Shown: positions 20,373-32,900 of the stretch, piece by piece
Layout: the number at the start of each line of letters is the position of its first letter
How positions within the stretch are numbered: the stretch's first letter is position 1
Assembly: GCA_040954595.2 (NCBI GenBank)
Contig: CM082591.2
Location: forward strand, 11,780,001 to 11,844,000
Direction of reading: 5' to 3'
From: Balanoglossus misakiensis
Taxonomy: Eukaryota; Hemichordata
Length of the DNA stretch: 64,000 bases
Program-made: the position numbers and the translations under genes
The notes under the pieces: generated by a model
Database searches by the model: none
What the model saw: the letters and a program-made list of their open reading frames with translations, nothing else
Told to the model about the DNA's origin: nothing

Positions 20373-21045
20373 CTGCATATGGTGCAAAGTCAAACAAAAT
20401 TCACCCAATCATAAAATGTATCATTAACATGATCATACCATAAAAAATGTGAATGAATTACAATTATAGCGTGCGCATATTGAATCATACGAAATCACAC
20501 CAAATAACGCGAGACTTAGAAATAACATTACATGTGTATGGTGCCACTTAAACGACACCATTTATTCTTTTTGAGCCTAAATCATGTTTAACCACAACTA
20601 GACAACCACAATGACCTTGTGAGAATGAAACCCACCAATAAATACATGTAGATAATCTGAAGCTATCACAGAAACAGAATGTCTTTGACAAAGTATTGCA
20701 AAGCCTTCAGTTGACCGCGAAAAAGTTGACGAAGCATGCATGTGGAAAGTGGAGTGTTGACAACAATGTGAATATATGCACGATAGCTTGCTGCGCTCGC
20801 ACTCAGGTCAAACCTGTTACATATTACCAAAAATGTGGATCTATATAATTAACATTGGGTCCGTTCCTTCTTATCCCACTCGTGTTTCTGTTTGTTTGGT
20901 GAGAATATCTAATAGGTTAGCCCCTTTCACTCCCAGTTCCTTCTTTAGAGGTCCAACCTTACCATAGAAAACGATGGGTTTGAACTGGAACATGGCGGTG
21001 AAAGGGTTCAGGTGCTTGAGGGAGTGTTAAAAATGTAGACTTTAC

Positions 21046-21171
21046 CTTTCTATAACATGTCTCTATCTACAGCCATCCGTCCCTCAGTGACGGCTTCAAT
21101 GATTTCACTCACTTCATCCAAGTTGCCACCACTGGCTTTGATGGGACTTTTCTCACTGCTCAGGGATTTCG
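21046..21171 (-). pseudogene. INTS1-derived exon u2 with in-frame TAG (U1)
   Basis: 126 bases, acceptor CCTTCCTTCCAG, donor AAAG|GTAAAG. It reads KSLSSEKSPIKASGGNLDEV then IIEAVTEGRMAVDRDML, followed by TAG (21050-21052 on the plus strand), AAA and G. Phases on both sides fit u1 and u3, so the TAG is in the coding frame; a sense codon such as GAG there would give a continuous ...DML-x-KVYHQL. The same TAG is in U2-U6. Confidence 0.8.
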
Positions 21172-21742
21172 CTGGAAGGAAGGACGTAAGACTGGAATTA
21201 AGGCATACGTCCCTACATAAAGGGAGGACATTTGGACATGATACCACAAATGGTTAATGGAGTTTCTGGGAAGGTTTTCAAATTCCAGGAATTTCCAGGA
21301 GTGTACGAATCCAGTTAAGAATTCTTTATGTCATGTGATCTGGCCATGTGACCTGCAGCATTGTCATTTCCAGGTGACGGCAAACAACATAGTGGCATCC
21401 AGTAAAAGTTTTCCACGTATGTAAGTACTTAAGAACCGCCAGACATGTAACATGTATCAGGTATAGTACCTCATCAGCCTCATGGCATTTTGTCTGCACA
21501 GTCTTTGTCTGCACCACGTTGCTGAAGTTGCCTGTCATCTGGAAAATTGAATGCCAACGTATTTGCGCTTGAGAGCATCTGGCGTCTTTTGATATCAAAG
21601 AATAAATGCATTGTACAAACTTGAAAGTATGTAGAATTTTTCTATTTATCCTGTGTGATATAGTGAAAACGCTCAAGTTACAGTTTGTGTATGGTTTTGA
21701 GAATTATTTCACTGCTTGAGGTAAGTGAAATAAACAGCTCAC

Positions 21743-21875
21743 CTTGTTGTCTGTTGACTTTTTCATACTGGTTGAGAAGTTTTGTAAACACACTGTTTTC
21801 AGACTTTGATGAACTCAAAATTGCAGACACTAGCTGGACAAATCTCATCATATCTTCCTTCTTTTCAAGATGTTT
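21743..21875 (-). pseudogene. INTS1-derived exon u1 (U1)
   Basis: 133 bases, phase 0 in and 1 out, acceptor ATATCATTTAG and donor CAACAAG|GTGAGC. It reads KHLEKKEDMMRFVQLVSAIL and then TKLLNQYEKVNRQQ, probably the helical segment just before the loop encoded by u2. The unit junction lies only about 20 bases upstream of its acceptor, so the polypyrimidine region of this intron comes from the junction itself. Confidence 0.65.
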
Positions 21876-21900
21876 CTAAATGATATAAAGGAGTGAGAGT

Positions 21901-24900
21901 GAGAATTGTGCATGATTATGTCAGTTTTGAACTTTCATGTCTGTTTTGGACTGAGAGCTGTTGAATGAGAGAGAGAGAGGGAGAGAGAGTTCGCGCTCGA
22001 ACAATCAGGGGGTCACGCAGACGTAATCTTTTCATTGGCGTGATACTGATATCACCACGTAACTTGCAATTCCCAAGAGTGCGACTGTACGTACGTAAAC
22101 TGTATCAAATTCAACTCATTCACGTCATATGAGAGGAGGTATACTGTGCGAATGCGAGCGCTGGGGGAACCGGGTACCGCCTACTTGAAATGGACCTCTT
22201 CCCTTAGTGAAGTCAAATAATCATAATTATCTATCATGTAAGAAGTCAAAAATGTAAGAGAATGTTTTAATAAATATGTCAACTTATTATTTATATTCCC
22301 CTGTATATATTCCCCTGTAAATGTCTCATAATTTGAGGAATAATATTTTGGAAGCTGAACGGAAGTTGCAACTCAAATCAAATTTCAACTTCTCCAATAT
22401 ATGGAATAACACTATAAGCCTACTGACTTGAGAAACTCAAATTGAATTTCAAATTCTCGAACAAACGAAAATATGTTTGAATGTAAGTAATCTTACTATA
22501 AAATTGACATGCAATTACCTGTCGTTGGTGAAGCAAACTGAACAATGGACATGACAAATGATGTTTTCTGTGTAGATTATAAATAAACTGACTCTCATCA
22601 CTTGATGTTAGGATTTCTTGCATTGCCAGAATGATGTGATCACCAGAATTCTCTGATGAATCAAACAATTTCAGCCTGGAGATTTCCCTGGACAGTGTCT
22701 GTGTGAGAAATGATGGCAAAATATTAATATCATTTATTAGGAAACCTGGCCAGTCACTGAGAAATCTGTCGGCCTTTACAAAGTATAGTTCATAATCTTC
22801 TCATAAAATGATAAAGTTGCCGCAAAGGTATACAGTCACCTATAATTTACATACGCCCATATATGGCTGAAATGGCGTATTTGAGGGTTCTAAAGGACAT
22901 GTGGCGGCGCTCTTTTTTGCGCGTGTGCCACCCACTGAAAATCTGTGATTGGCTAGATCTCAAGTTTACCATGGTAACTGTAGTTAAATTACCATAGGTG
23001 ACAATATACCTTAACATATCATATTTCTTCTGGGAAGTGTAATTGTTTTAAGATCAAATATTACATGTACATACCAATTGTATGCCTCTCAGATATTGTC
23101 TTTCCGTTGATGCACTCAATTTGTGCTCACCAATACTGAATAGCTGTAAATATAATCAAAGGAGAAGAAATCACTCACTCATTAGCAATGATACTGCAAA
23201 AGTGGAAGTGACTGATTTTGAGTATGAAGTTGGAAAAGAGTCCCAGTACAGTGTAGAGAGGTTTCCAGATTAGGTAGATTTTGCTGTCCAACCATTTTCA
23301 CACAACGGCCATAAAACTTAAAGAAGAACTATTAAATTACCCAGCCTGATAAGTTTTGTGGTGTTTGGAAAGTCGTCCATGTCTGATGACACAAGATCAG
23401 CTTTTGATTGTAACATGAGACATGATCAGTTGTGTTTTGGTTCAAAAGAACATGACCTGGTTTAAGAAGCCTTGCAACTTCAGGTGACTACAGAAGGAGC
23501 TATACTGTGCCCATTGGCCTTGATTTGACTGAGAAACCATGATTTACTGAAAAGCCACTTGGAAAAGGGTCCACTTTATTTCTAAACCAAACTTACCTTC
23601 AGGAAGATCATCTTGGCTGACTCTTGACTATCTACAGTGACTTTTCTTGCATCCATCTTGGCTGCAACATCTTTCTTTTCATCCACCTGCATTGCCTCAC
23701 TTTTCTCCTCTTTCTTTTCCTCATCTGCAAATAAAAATTGTGTTATGTCCAGGAAATATTATTTACTTTATGAGAAGAAACTGGAATATCTAGCTTTGCA
23801 AATCAGTTAGTGAAATAAGAGAACGCAAACAATTAATTGTCATGAAATAGTCACCTCTGTTAATATCGCGAAAAATTTCCCATCACAAAAATTACCAAGA
23901 TTACACTAACCTAAAAATATAAAATCCTAATAATGTCCAAAGTTGAAGAATTCTATATGTATGACTTAACTTTTGAGACACTATTTCACAACACAAATAC
24001 TAGTACCTTTGTTCTCTTTATCCAGGAATGAATTTTTTTCCACCTTCTGCTCCTCTCATCTGTTGAACTTCCACTAACTGAGCCATGTATCCTTTGTCAA
24101 CCACAGCCTGTTCCATACTGTACAGATCTTGTCTGCAGGCCATGTCGAGATGCTGCAGTAGTTTGCTGTGAAAAGAAACAGAAGTGTTACATGTGTATGT
24201 GTGTTACAGGGCCAGATCACGGCACATCATGACAAAATCTTTGTGAATATGGTGCTAGCATCATGTTTATAGCAGATCATGTGTATTCATACTTGTGGGC
24301 CAAATGACCTTAATATGTGGTTTGTTGTATGACTTAATTATAACACACACACCCAGTTTTTTTAATATTCCTGCTTGAAAGATCACAGAGTGTCTTTGGC
24401 TACTGAAAAGCACCACCACAATGAGAGATAACTCACAACACCGAAGAGTAAATCTCTAAAGTTGTAATTTAAACCAAGTATGGAAATTGGGATGTACGGT
24501 AGCTTTGATGAGGAATAATTCTAGAGTTACAACATACCTCATGCTGTTGACTGGTATACCAAAGGACTGCACAAACAAGACCAACTGAGCTGGTTCCAAG
24601 TCTTCCAGGGCTGAAAAAAATGACAAATTCAGGATGAAAACAACAAAAGTTTGGTGAGAAAAGATCCCAAGTTGAATTGACACACAGATTGGCAGATATT
24701 TCCACGAAATATCACATGTAAATGGTGCAACAACAGATTAACCGATCAGGCCATGACAAATACTGCACCTCTTCACAAAAACTGCTGGGTTGCAATTTAT
24801 AGCATAAAATTACTGTAAAACAGGAAATTTTTGTGATATCACAAGAGAGCTGACTATTCCATTGCTCACATTGTTTCTTTGCGACCATTTATTTTCACGT

Positions 24901-27900
24901 TTTTTGGCTCTCAAGAAATTCGCAAAAATTTCCCCTTTTACAATAGTATGGTTGGATCTATACAATGTATACATTGAATGGGGATGAACACTGGACAGTG
25001 GAGCATTCTATATTAAAATTTGGGAAAACATTGAAGCCATATTAAGGTCATACTTGATTAAGCTGAAAGACGGCACAGAATAAATTTGAAATTCAATTGG
25101 CTACAAAAATTGACTTTTCTGCCATTCTGAGATCTCCATGCTGAGCTCAATTATGTTGCTGCTTCATATAGTGGTCAGCAATAAAAACTTACTACTGTTA
25201 CAGTGGTTATACATGTAACTCTTATTAAATGTTTTTTTTTCTTGTTTTATCATGAAATCTGACAATATCACGAAATCTGACTGTGGGTGGCACGACAGAA
25301 TAAAACTGGTTTTCGTCTCAACTTTTGTACATGTAGTGACACAATGAAAGAATGACAGAGAAACTGCTAACAGACAGATTATTATATATTTTTTTACCTT
25401 TTCATGTCACTTTTATAAAACACTGCATGGCAACAAATGTGAACCATGAACAATTTGCAAGACAATGAACTAGAAGTTGAACGAGATTTGAAGACCTGCT
25501 CTGGAAGTAATTGATTGACACTCACCCATGAGTAAGATTCCGCATGGGGCTGTGTGGCTTTCTTCAAGTAATTGTAGAATATATGTAACATGGATGTCAG
25601 TGTACATAGTGTTGGTCTGGTCGGCACTGGTGTCTCTACACAGCATGGAGCTGAGTATGGTGGGCCTTTCTACAATCAACTGAGCTAAATCCTAGAATCA
25701 GAAAGGTAGCAGTGAAGTAAAATCAAATATGTTTGTCAAAACAACAACAACAATAACAACACACATAATCATATTCAAATAAAAATCACTTGGTTCATGC
25801 TTAGAACTTTCTATAAACTTACTCTTTTTTTTTTGCACATACTCCAATGAAAATACTGTTTGATATATAGATCACAGACTTTTGCATTTTCAACTGTTTT
25901 TGTTCTAATACTATTTGTGTGTAGCCCTCACCCAGAACCTGTATGTATGATTCACAATCATATGTCTTTATTTGTTTCTACCAGAGGTCTCCACGACTCA
26001 TACTGGAAATACACAAATCATCATCTTACCAATGCAAGGTCGGCCATTTCATGAAGCTGATTGGTCGAAGAATATTTGGAGAGGAACATGATGTACGCAC
26101 TGATGGTGAGTGGCTCTGTTTCCATCTGGCAAGCCTTAGGACTAACAGCACATCGCTCACTGTGTTAAACGGCACAAAAGTTACAATTTCTGTCAAACTC
26201 TGCACCTATTCTAGTTTCCCCCCAAAAAATTCACGAAAATGGCAAGCTAGACTTCAGTGTTATATCGAAATTCTACATTAAATTAAGCACTAAGCCTCAT
26301 ATATTGGCAACTCATTCTCCACATGAGGCATTTTCAGATCTTTACACGATTTTCTGTGTACAAAGATCAACCTGAAGAAGTATGATACAATTTCTCACCT
26401 AGTTGAGTCTGTCCTTGGTTTGAGTAACCAATCGATACATTTATGCAAAGTCTGCCAATTACTCTGGTGGCTCAACAGTGCCAGCAAATAAGCACTGCAC
26501 GAACTTTGAACTTTGCCCTCTGTTCTGGGTTTGTGCGTCTTGACAAAGAGTAACTGGTGTTGCAGTTGAGGGCAACTTTGCACAATCTCAGGGTCCAGGA
26601 GCTCCAGCCAATCAATAAGCAGCCCTGCCGTTGACCAGCCTAATTCGCATCTGTGACAATGTGTAATTAAAGAGAAATATACAGTCAGTGGAGTAAAGGG
26701 TATAACACAATCATACTGATGGAATTCTCACTACCTGAAATAGGTTTTTGATACCTAGGTGAGTGATGAATAAAGGTCTAATGTCCTCTCTGATATAACA
26801 TACTAGTGTATGGTAAATGTCTTTCAGAGATCTACACATTAAAGGGACAAACTCTCTACAGTTAATTCATTTTGGGGAGATTTTTACTCTCATATCCTAC
26901 AAACGGGATGGAAGTTGTGTGTGGTCGAACATTGATTCACTATATATCCACATGTAGAATAACATAAATGGTGTCTTGTATCAAACATAATGTATGGAAA
27001 AAGGGCAGCGAGAGAGAGACTTTGTCCCTTTAAATATCATAGCTGGCATACAGTTATAAATATGCATTTTTTGATTTATGTCTTGCAAGTACAAAACTGT
27101 TCTTTATTAAAAAGAAATACAGACAAGGTGATCCCAGGAACATAAAACCCAAAACTCAAAGCTACCAGACAGATGAGTCTTGAGATAAACTTGGACTTAC
27201 TTGTCAATCAATCTGGACTGCTCTTGTAACAACAACTCACTCAATGCTTCACTGGTGCTGGATGATTTTGTTGGCACTTGCATAGCAACAGATAAGGCTT
27301 TATTCAGAAACTCTTCTAGTTGGCTGGAATTGGCGCCTGTCAGCTGGTGATACACTGCATATGGTGCAAAGTCAAACAAAATTCACCCAATCATAAAATG
27401 TATCATTAACAGTTATTGGGAAGTCAACGCGCCCTGCGCCATAGTCGCATTGAACTGAAAAGTGACGCATTGAAATTTGTTACTTTGCGCCCGAAGTGCG
27501 CATTGAAATTTGAGTCCGAAATACTTAGGAAAAAAATTTTTGTTTAGCATCCTCGCCTATGAGGCCATCAAGGCGTCCTATAAATAGCCTCATTTTATGG
27601 TGCCCATAGTAACACGTACAAATTGCAACAAGTAACGCAGCTCAGCATACCGATCGCAACAAGTTATCTAAACTTGACGAAAGATGTAGCAACTTTTGTT
27701 GGAGGTCATGCCATGCGTTCGAAGGCGTCTGCAAAATACTTGTACACAGGATAGCAGACAGCAGACACCCGTGATGTCGATTTTGAGAGGCCGTAGTGAT
27801 GTCAAAAAGAAGCATAAAAGGAAGGCATCTCTTTTCAGCAGCAAGACTGTCGTTTCCATCATCAATTTGTGGATTTTATCAAGCATAAAATCTTCGCTTT

Positions 27901-29992
27901 TGCTCACTTTTGCTCGTCATGTTAAAGTTGTATGTCGCATACATAGTCAAAGCATGCCTTGCATGCTATTGTGTTATCCAATCAAGTGAGAAAAATAGCA
28001 AACATTGTTTTCAAACTTGTTCCTGTACAGTCATTCTTCAATTAATGAGTATGGTTTTAGTATAACCCAGGCAAAATCTCCATTTTCTTGAAGCTAGACT
28101 ACCTAAATCATTCATAATCCCTCATTATGTAAACAAGACGTCAATTTTTAAATTTTCCTAGGAAGCTAAACAAAACATTTTTTTTTCCTTAAATAGTACA
28201 TAATAGTGACAAAGCTGAGAAACAGCTTGCGAGACTCCTGCTGATTCGACTTGAAGGAAAAACATTTCACACCAATACCTTTGGAGACATTTGCATGGAA
28301 AGAAGAGACTGATAAACACATGTTATATAGACATGTAAATGACAATATAAACAATTTTGAACTGATGATATTTTGCATCTAAATTTCATTCGATTTTTTG
28401 TCGATACTGTAGGGCTCATTACAAATTTTGAATGTCCCATTGAAGTTCAAAATGGCCCATTCATTTTGGCTGGGATGGGGCCATTGGCACATTGGTGTTT
28501 TCAGACTTCCCAATCACTGCATTAACATGATCATACCATAAAAAATGTGAATGAATTACAATTATAGCGTGCGCATATTGAATCATACGAAATCACACCA
28601 AATAACGCGAGACTTAGAAATAACATTACATGTGTATGGTGCCACTTAAACAACACCATTTATTCTTTTTGAGCCTAAATCATGTTTAACCACAACTAGA
28701 CAACCACAATGACCTTGTGAGAATGAAACCCACCAATAAATACATGTAGATAATCTGAAGCTATCACAGAAACAGAATGTCTTTGACAAAGTATTGCAAA
28801 GCCTTCAATTGACCGCGAAAAAGTTGACGAAGCATGCATGTGGAAAGTGGAGTGTTGACAACAATGTGAATATATGCACGATAGCTTGCTGCGCTCGCAC
28901 TCAGGTCAAACCTGTTACATATTACCAAAAATGTGGATCTATATAATTAACATTGGGTCCGTTCCTTCTTATCCCACTCGTGTTTCTGTTTGTTTGGTGA
29001 GAATATCTAATAGGTTAGCCCCTTTCACTCCCAGTTCCTTCTTTAGAGGTCCAACCTTACCATAGAAAACGATGGGTTTGGACTGGAACATGGCGGTGAA
29101 AGGGTTCAGGTGCTTGAGGGAGTGTTAAAAATGTAGACTTTACCTTTCTATAACATGTCTCTATCTACAGCCATCCGTCCCTCAGTGACGGCTTCAATGA
29201 TTTCACTCACTTCATCCAAGTTGCCACCACTGGCTTTGATGGGACTTTTCTCACTGCTCAGGGATTTCGCTGGAAGGAAGGACGTAAGACTGGAATTAAG
29301 GCATACGTCCCTACATAAAGGGAGGACATTTGGACATGATACCACAAATGGTTAATGGAGTTTCTGGGAAGGTTTTCAAATTCCAGGAATTTCCAGGAGT
29401 GTACGAATCCAGTTAAGAATTCTTTATGTCATGTGATCTGGCCATGTGACCTGCAGCATTGTCATTTCCAGGTGACGGCAAACAACATAGTGGCATCCAG
29501 TAAAAGTTTTCCACGTATGTAAGTACTTAAGAACCGCCAGACATGTAACATGTATCAGGTATAGTACCTCATCAGCCTCATGGCATTTTGTCTGCACAGT
29601 CTTTGTCTGCACCACGTTGCTGAAGTTGCCTGTCATCTGGAAAATTGAATGCCAACGTATTTGCGCTTGAGCGCGTCTGGCGTCTTTTGATATCAAAGAA
29701 TAAATGCATTGTACAAACTTGAAAGTATGTAGAATTTTTCTATTTATCCTGTGTGATATAGTGAAAACGCTCAAGTTACAGTTTGTGTATGGTTTTGAGA
29801 ATTATTTCACTGCTTGAGGTAAGTGAAATAAACAGCTCACCTTGTTGTCTGTTGACTTTTTCATACTGGTTGAGAAGTTTTGTAAACACACTGTTTTCAG
29901 ACTTTGATGAACTCAAAATTGCAGACACTAGCTGGACAAATCTCATCATATCTTCCTTCTTTTCAAGATGTTTCTAAATGATATAAAGGAGT
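21901..29992 (-). pseudogene. INTS1: Array unit U2, INTS1-derived
   Basis: Exons u10 22519-22698, u9 23597-23724, u8 24007-24165, u7 24538-24610, u6 25526-25691, u5 26030-26141, u4 26399-26650, u3 27201-27354, u2 29144-29269, u1 29841-29973. The u2 stop, u6 frameshift and u8 seven-A run are present. This is a full-length unit with the 1.1-kb insertion. Confidence 0.85.
27410..28519. mobile_element. 1.1-kb TTAA-type insertion in U2
   Basis: Begins CAGTTATTGGGAAGTC and ends GACTTCCCAATCACTG. Flanks are ATCATTAA on the left and CATTAACATGATC on the right; U1 has the uninterrupted ATCATTAACATGATC. The duplicated target is CATTAA(C), which contains TTAA. The interior resembles the 3533-4756 element with an internal deletion of about 110 bp and an extra segment near 27660-27705. 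It lies in the u2-u3 intron and adds no coding function I can see. Confidence 0.85.
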
Positions 29993-32900
29993 GAGAATTG
30001 TGCATGATTATGTCAGTTTTGAACTTTCATGTCTGTTTTGGACTGAGAGCTGTTGAATGAGAGAGAGAGAGGGAGAGAGAGATCGCGCTCGAACAATCAG
30101 GGGGTCACGCAGACGTAATCTTTTCATTGGCGTGATACTGATATCACCACGTAACTTGCAATTCCCAAGAGTGCGACTGTACGTACGTAAACTGTATCAA
30201 ATTCAACTCATTCACGTCATATGAGAGGAGGTATACCGTGCGAATGCGAGCGCTGGGGGAACCGGGTACCGCCTACTTGAAATGGACCTCTTCCCTTAGT
30301 GAAGTCAAATAATCATAATTATCTATCATGTAAGAAGTCAAAAATGTAAGAGAATGTTTTAATAAATATGTCAACTTATTATTTATATTCCCCTGTACAT
30401 ATTCCCCTGTAAATGTCTCATAATTTGAGGAATAATATTTTGGAAGCTGAACGGAAGTTGCAACTCAAATCAAATTTCAACTTCTCCAATATATGGAATA
30501 ACACTATAAGCCTACTGACTTGAGAAACTCAAATTGAATTTCAAATTCTCGAACAAACGAAAATATGTTTGAATGTAAGTAATCTTACTATAAAATTGAC
30601 ATGCAATTACCTGTCGTTGGTGAAGCAAACTGAACAATGGACATGACAAATGATGTTTTCTGTGTAGATTATAAATAAACTGACTCTCATCACTTGATGT
30701 TAGGATTTCTTGCATTGCCAGAATGATGTGATCACCAGAATTCTCTGATGAATCAAACAATTTCAGCCTGGAGATTTCCCTGGACAGTGTCTGTGTGAGA
30801 AATGATGGCAAAATATTAATATCATTTATTAGGAAACCTGGCCAGTCACTGAGAAATCTGTCGGCCTTTACAAAGTATAGTTCATAATCTTCTCATAAAA
30901 TGATAAAGTTGCCGCAAAGGTATACAGTCACCTATAATTTACATACGCCCATATATGGCTGAAATGGCGTATTTGAGCGTTCTAAAGGACATATGGCGGC
31001 GCTCTTTTTTCGCGTGTGCCACCCACTGAAAATCTGTGATTGGCTAGATCTCAAGTTTACCATGGTAACTGTAGTTAAATTACCATAGGTGACAATATAC
31101 CTTAACATATCATATTTCTTCTGGGAAGTGTAATTGTTTTAAGATCAAATATTACATGTACATACCAATTGTATGCCTCTCAGATATTGTCTTTCCGTTG
31201 ATGCACTCACTTTGTGCTCACCAATACTGAATAGCTGTAAATATAATCAAAGGAGAAGAAATCACTCACTCATTAGCAATGATACTGCAAAAGTGGAAGT
31301 GACTGATTTTGAGTCTGAAGTTGGAAAAGAGTCCCAGTACAGTGTAGAGAGGTTTCCAGATTAGGTAGATTTTGCTGTCCAACCATTTTCACACAACGGC
31401 CATAAAACTTAAAGAAGAACTATTAAATTACCCAACCTGATAAGTTTTGTGGTGTTTGGAAAGTCGTCCATGTCTGATGACACAAGATCAGCTTTTGATT
31501 GTAACATGAGACATGATCAGTTGTGTTTTGGTTCAAAAGAACATGACCTGGTTTAAGAAGCCTTGCAACTTCAGGTGACTACAGAAGGAGCTATACTGTG
31601 CCCATTGGCCTTGATTTGACTGAGAAACCATGATTTACTGAAAAGCCACTTGGAAAAGGGTCCACTTTATTTCTAAACCAAACTTACCTTCAGGAAGATC
31701 ATCTTGGCTGACTCTTGACTATCTACAGTGACTTTTCTTGCATCCATCTTGGCTGCAACATCTTTCTTTTCATCCACCTGCATTGCCTCACTTTTCTCCT
31801 CTTTCTTTTCCTCATCTGCAAATAAAAATTGTGTTATGTCCAGGAAATATTATTTACTTTATGAGAAGAAACTGGAATATCTAGCTTTGCAAATCAGTTA
31901 GTGAAATAAGAGAACGCAAACAATTAATTGTCATGAAATAGTCACCTCTGTTAATATCGCGAAAAATTTCCCATCACAAAAATTACCAAGATTACAGTAA
32001 CCTAAAAATATAAAATCCTAATAATGTCCAAAGTTGAAGAATTCTACAAGTATGACTTAACTTTTGAGACACTATTTCACAACACAAATACTAGTACCTT
32101 TGTTCTCTTTATCCAGGAATGAATTTTTTTCCACCTTCTGCTCCTCTCATCTGTTGAACTTCCACTAACTGAGCCATGTATCCTTTGTCAACCACAGCCT
32201 GTTCCATACTGTACAGATCTTGTCTGCAGGCCATGTCGAGATGCTGCAGTAGTTTGCTGTGAAAAGAAACAGAAGTGTTACATGTGTATGTGTGTTACAG
32301 GGCCAGATCACGGCACATCATGACAAAATCTTTGTGAATATGGTGCTAGCATCATGTTTATAGCAGATCATGTGTATTCATACTTGTGGGCCAAATGACC
32401 TTAATATGTGGTTTGTTGTATGACTTAATTATAACACACACACCCAGTTTTTTTAATAGTCCTGCTTGAAAGATCACAGAGTGTCTTTGGCTACTGAAAA
32501 GCACCACCACAATGAGAGATAACTCACAACACCGAAGAGTAAATCTCTAAAGTTGTAATTTAAACCAAGTATGGAAATTGGGATGTACGGTAGCTTTGAT
32601 GAGGAATAATTCTAGAGTTACAACATACCTCATGCTGTTGACTGGTATACCAAAGGACTGCACAAACAAGACCAACTGAGCTGGTTCCAAGTCTTCCAGG
32701 GCTGAAAAAAATGACAAATTCAGGATGAAAACAACAAAAGTTTGGTGAGAAAAGATCCCAAGTTGAATTGACACACAGATTGGCAGATATTTCCACGAAA
32801 TATCACATGTAAATGGTGCAACAACAGATTAACCGATCAGGCCATGACAAATACTGCACCTCTTCACAAAAACTGCTGGGTTGCAATTTATAGCATAAAA

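Larger units (their letters stand above)
14921..21900 (-). pseudogene. INTS1: Array unit U1 (no 1.1-kb insertion), INTS1-derived
   Basis: This is the array edge unit and the most diverged. It keeps all ten exons, annotated separately below. It alone lacks the 1.1-kb TTAA element, showing the intact target ATCATTAACATGATCATACC at 20420-20439. It also lacks the 14-bp CACCACCACAATGA block seen near u7 in U2-U7 and has a private CCGGTA near 17481. Its low-coordinate edge shares AAAGGAG with the unique flank. Confidence 0.85.

Noticed and set aside
21326-21676. 116-codon minus-strand frame in the u1-u2 intron
   Set aside because: Correct strand, but no INTS1 similarity, no fitting phase with u1 or u2, and deleted in U3; I could not support it as the missing exon.
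27696-27989. 97-codon frame inside the 1.1-kb insertion
   Set aside because: Rich in Lys and Ser without a catalytic DDE pattern or zinc finger; the element is best read as non-autonomous.
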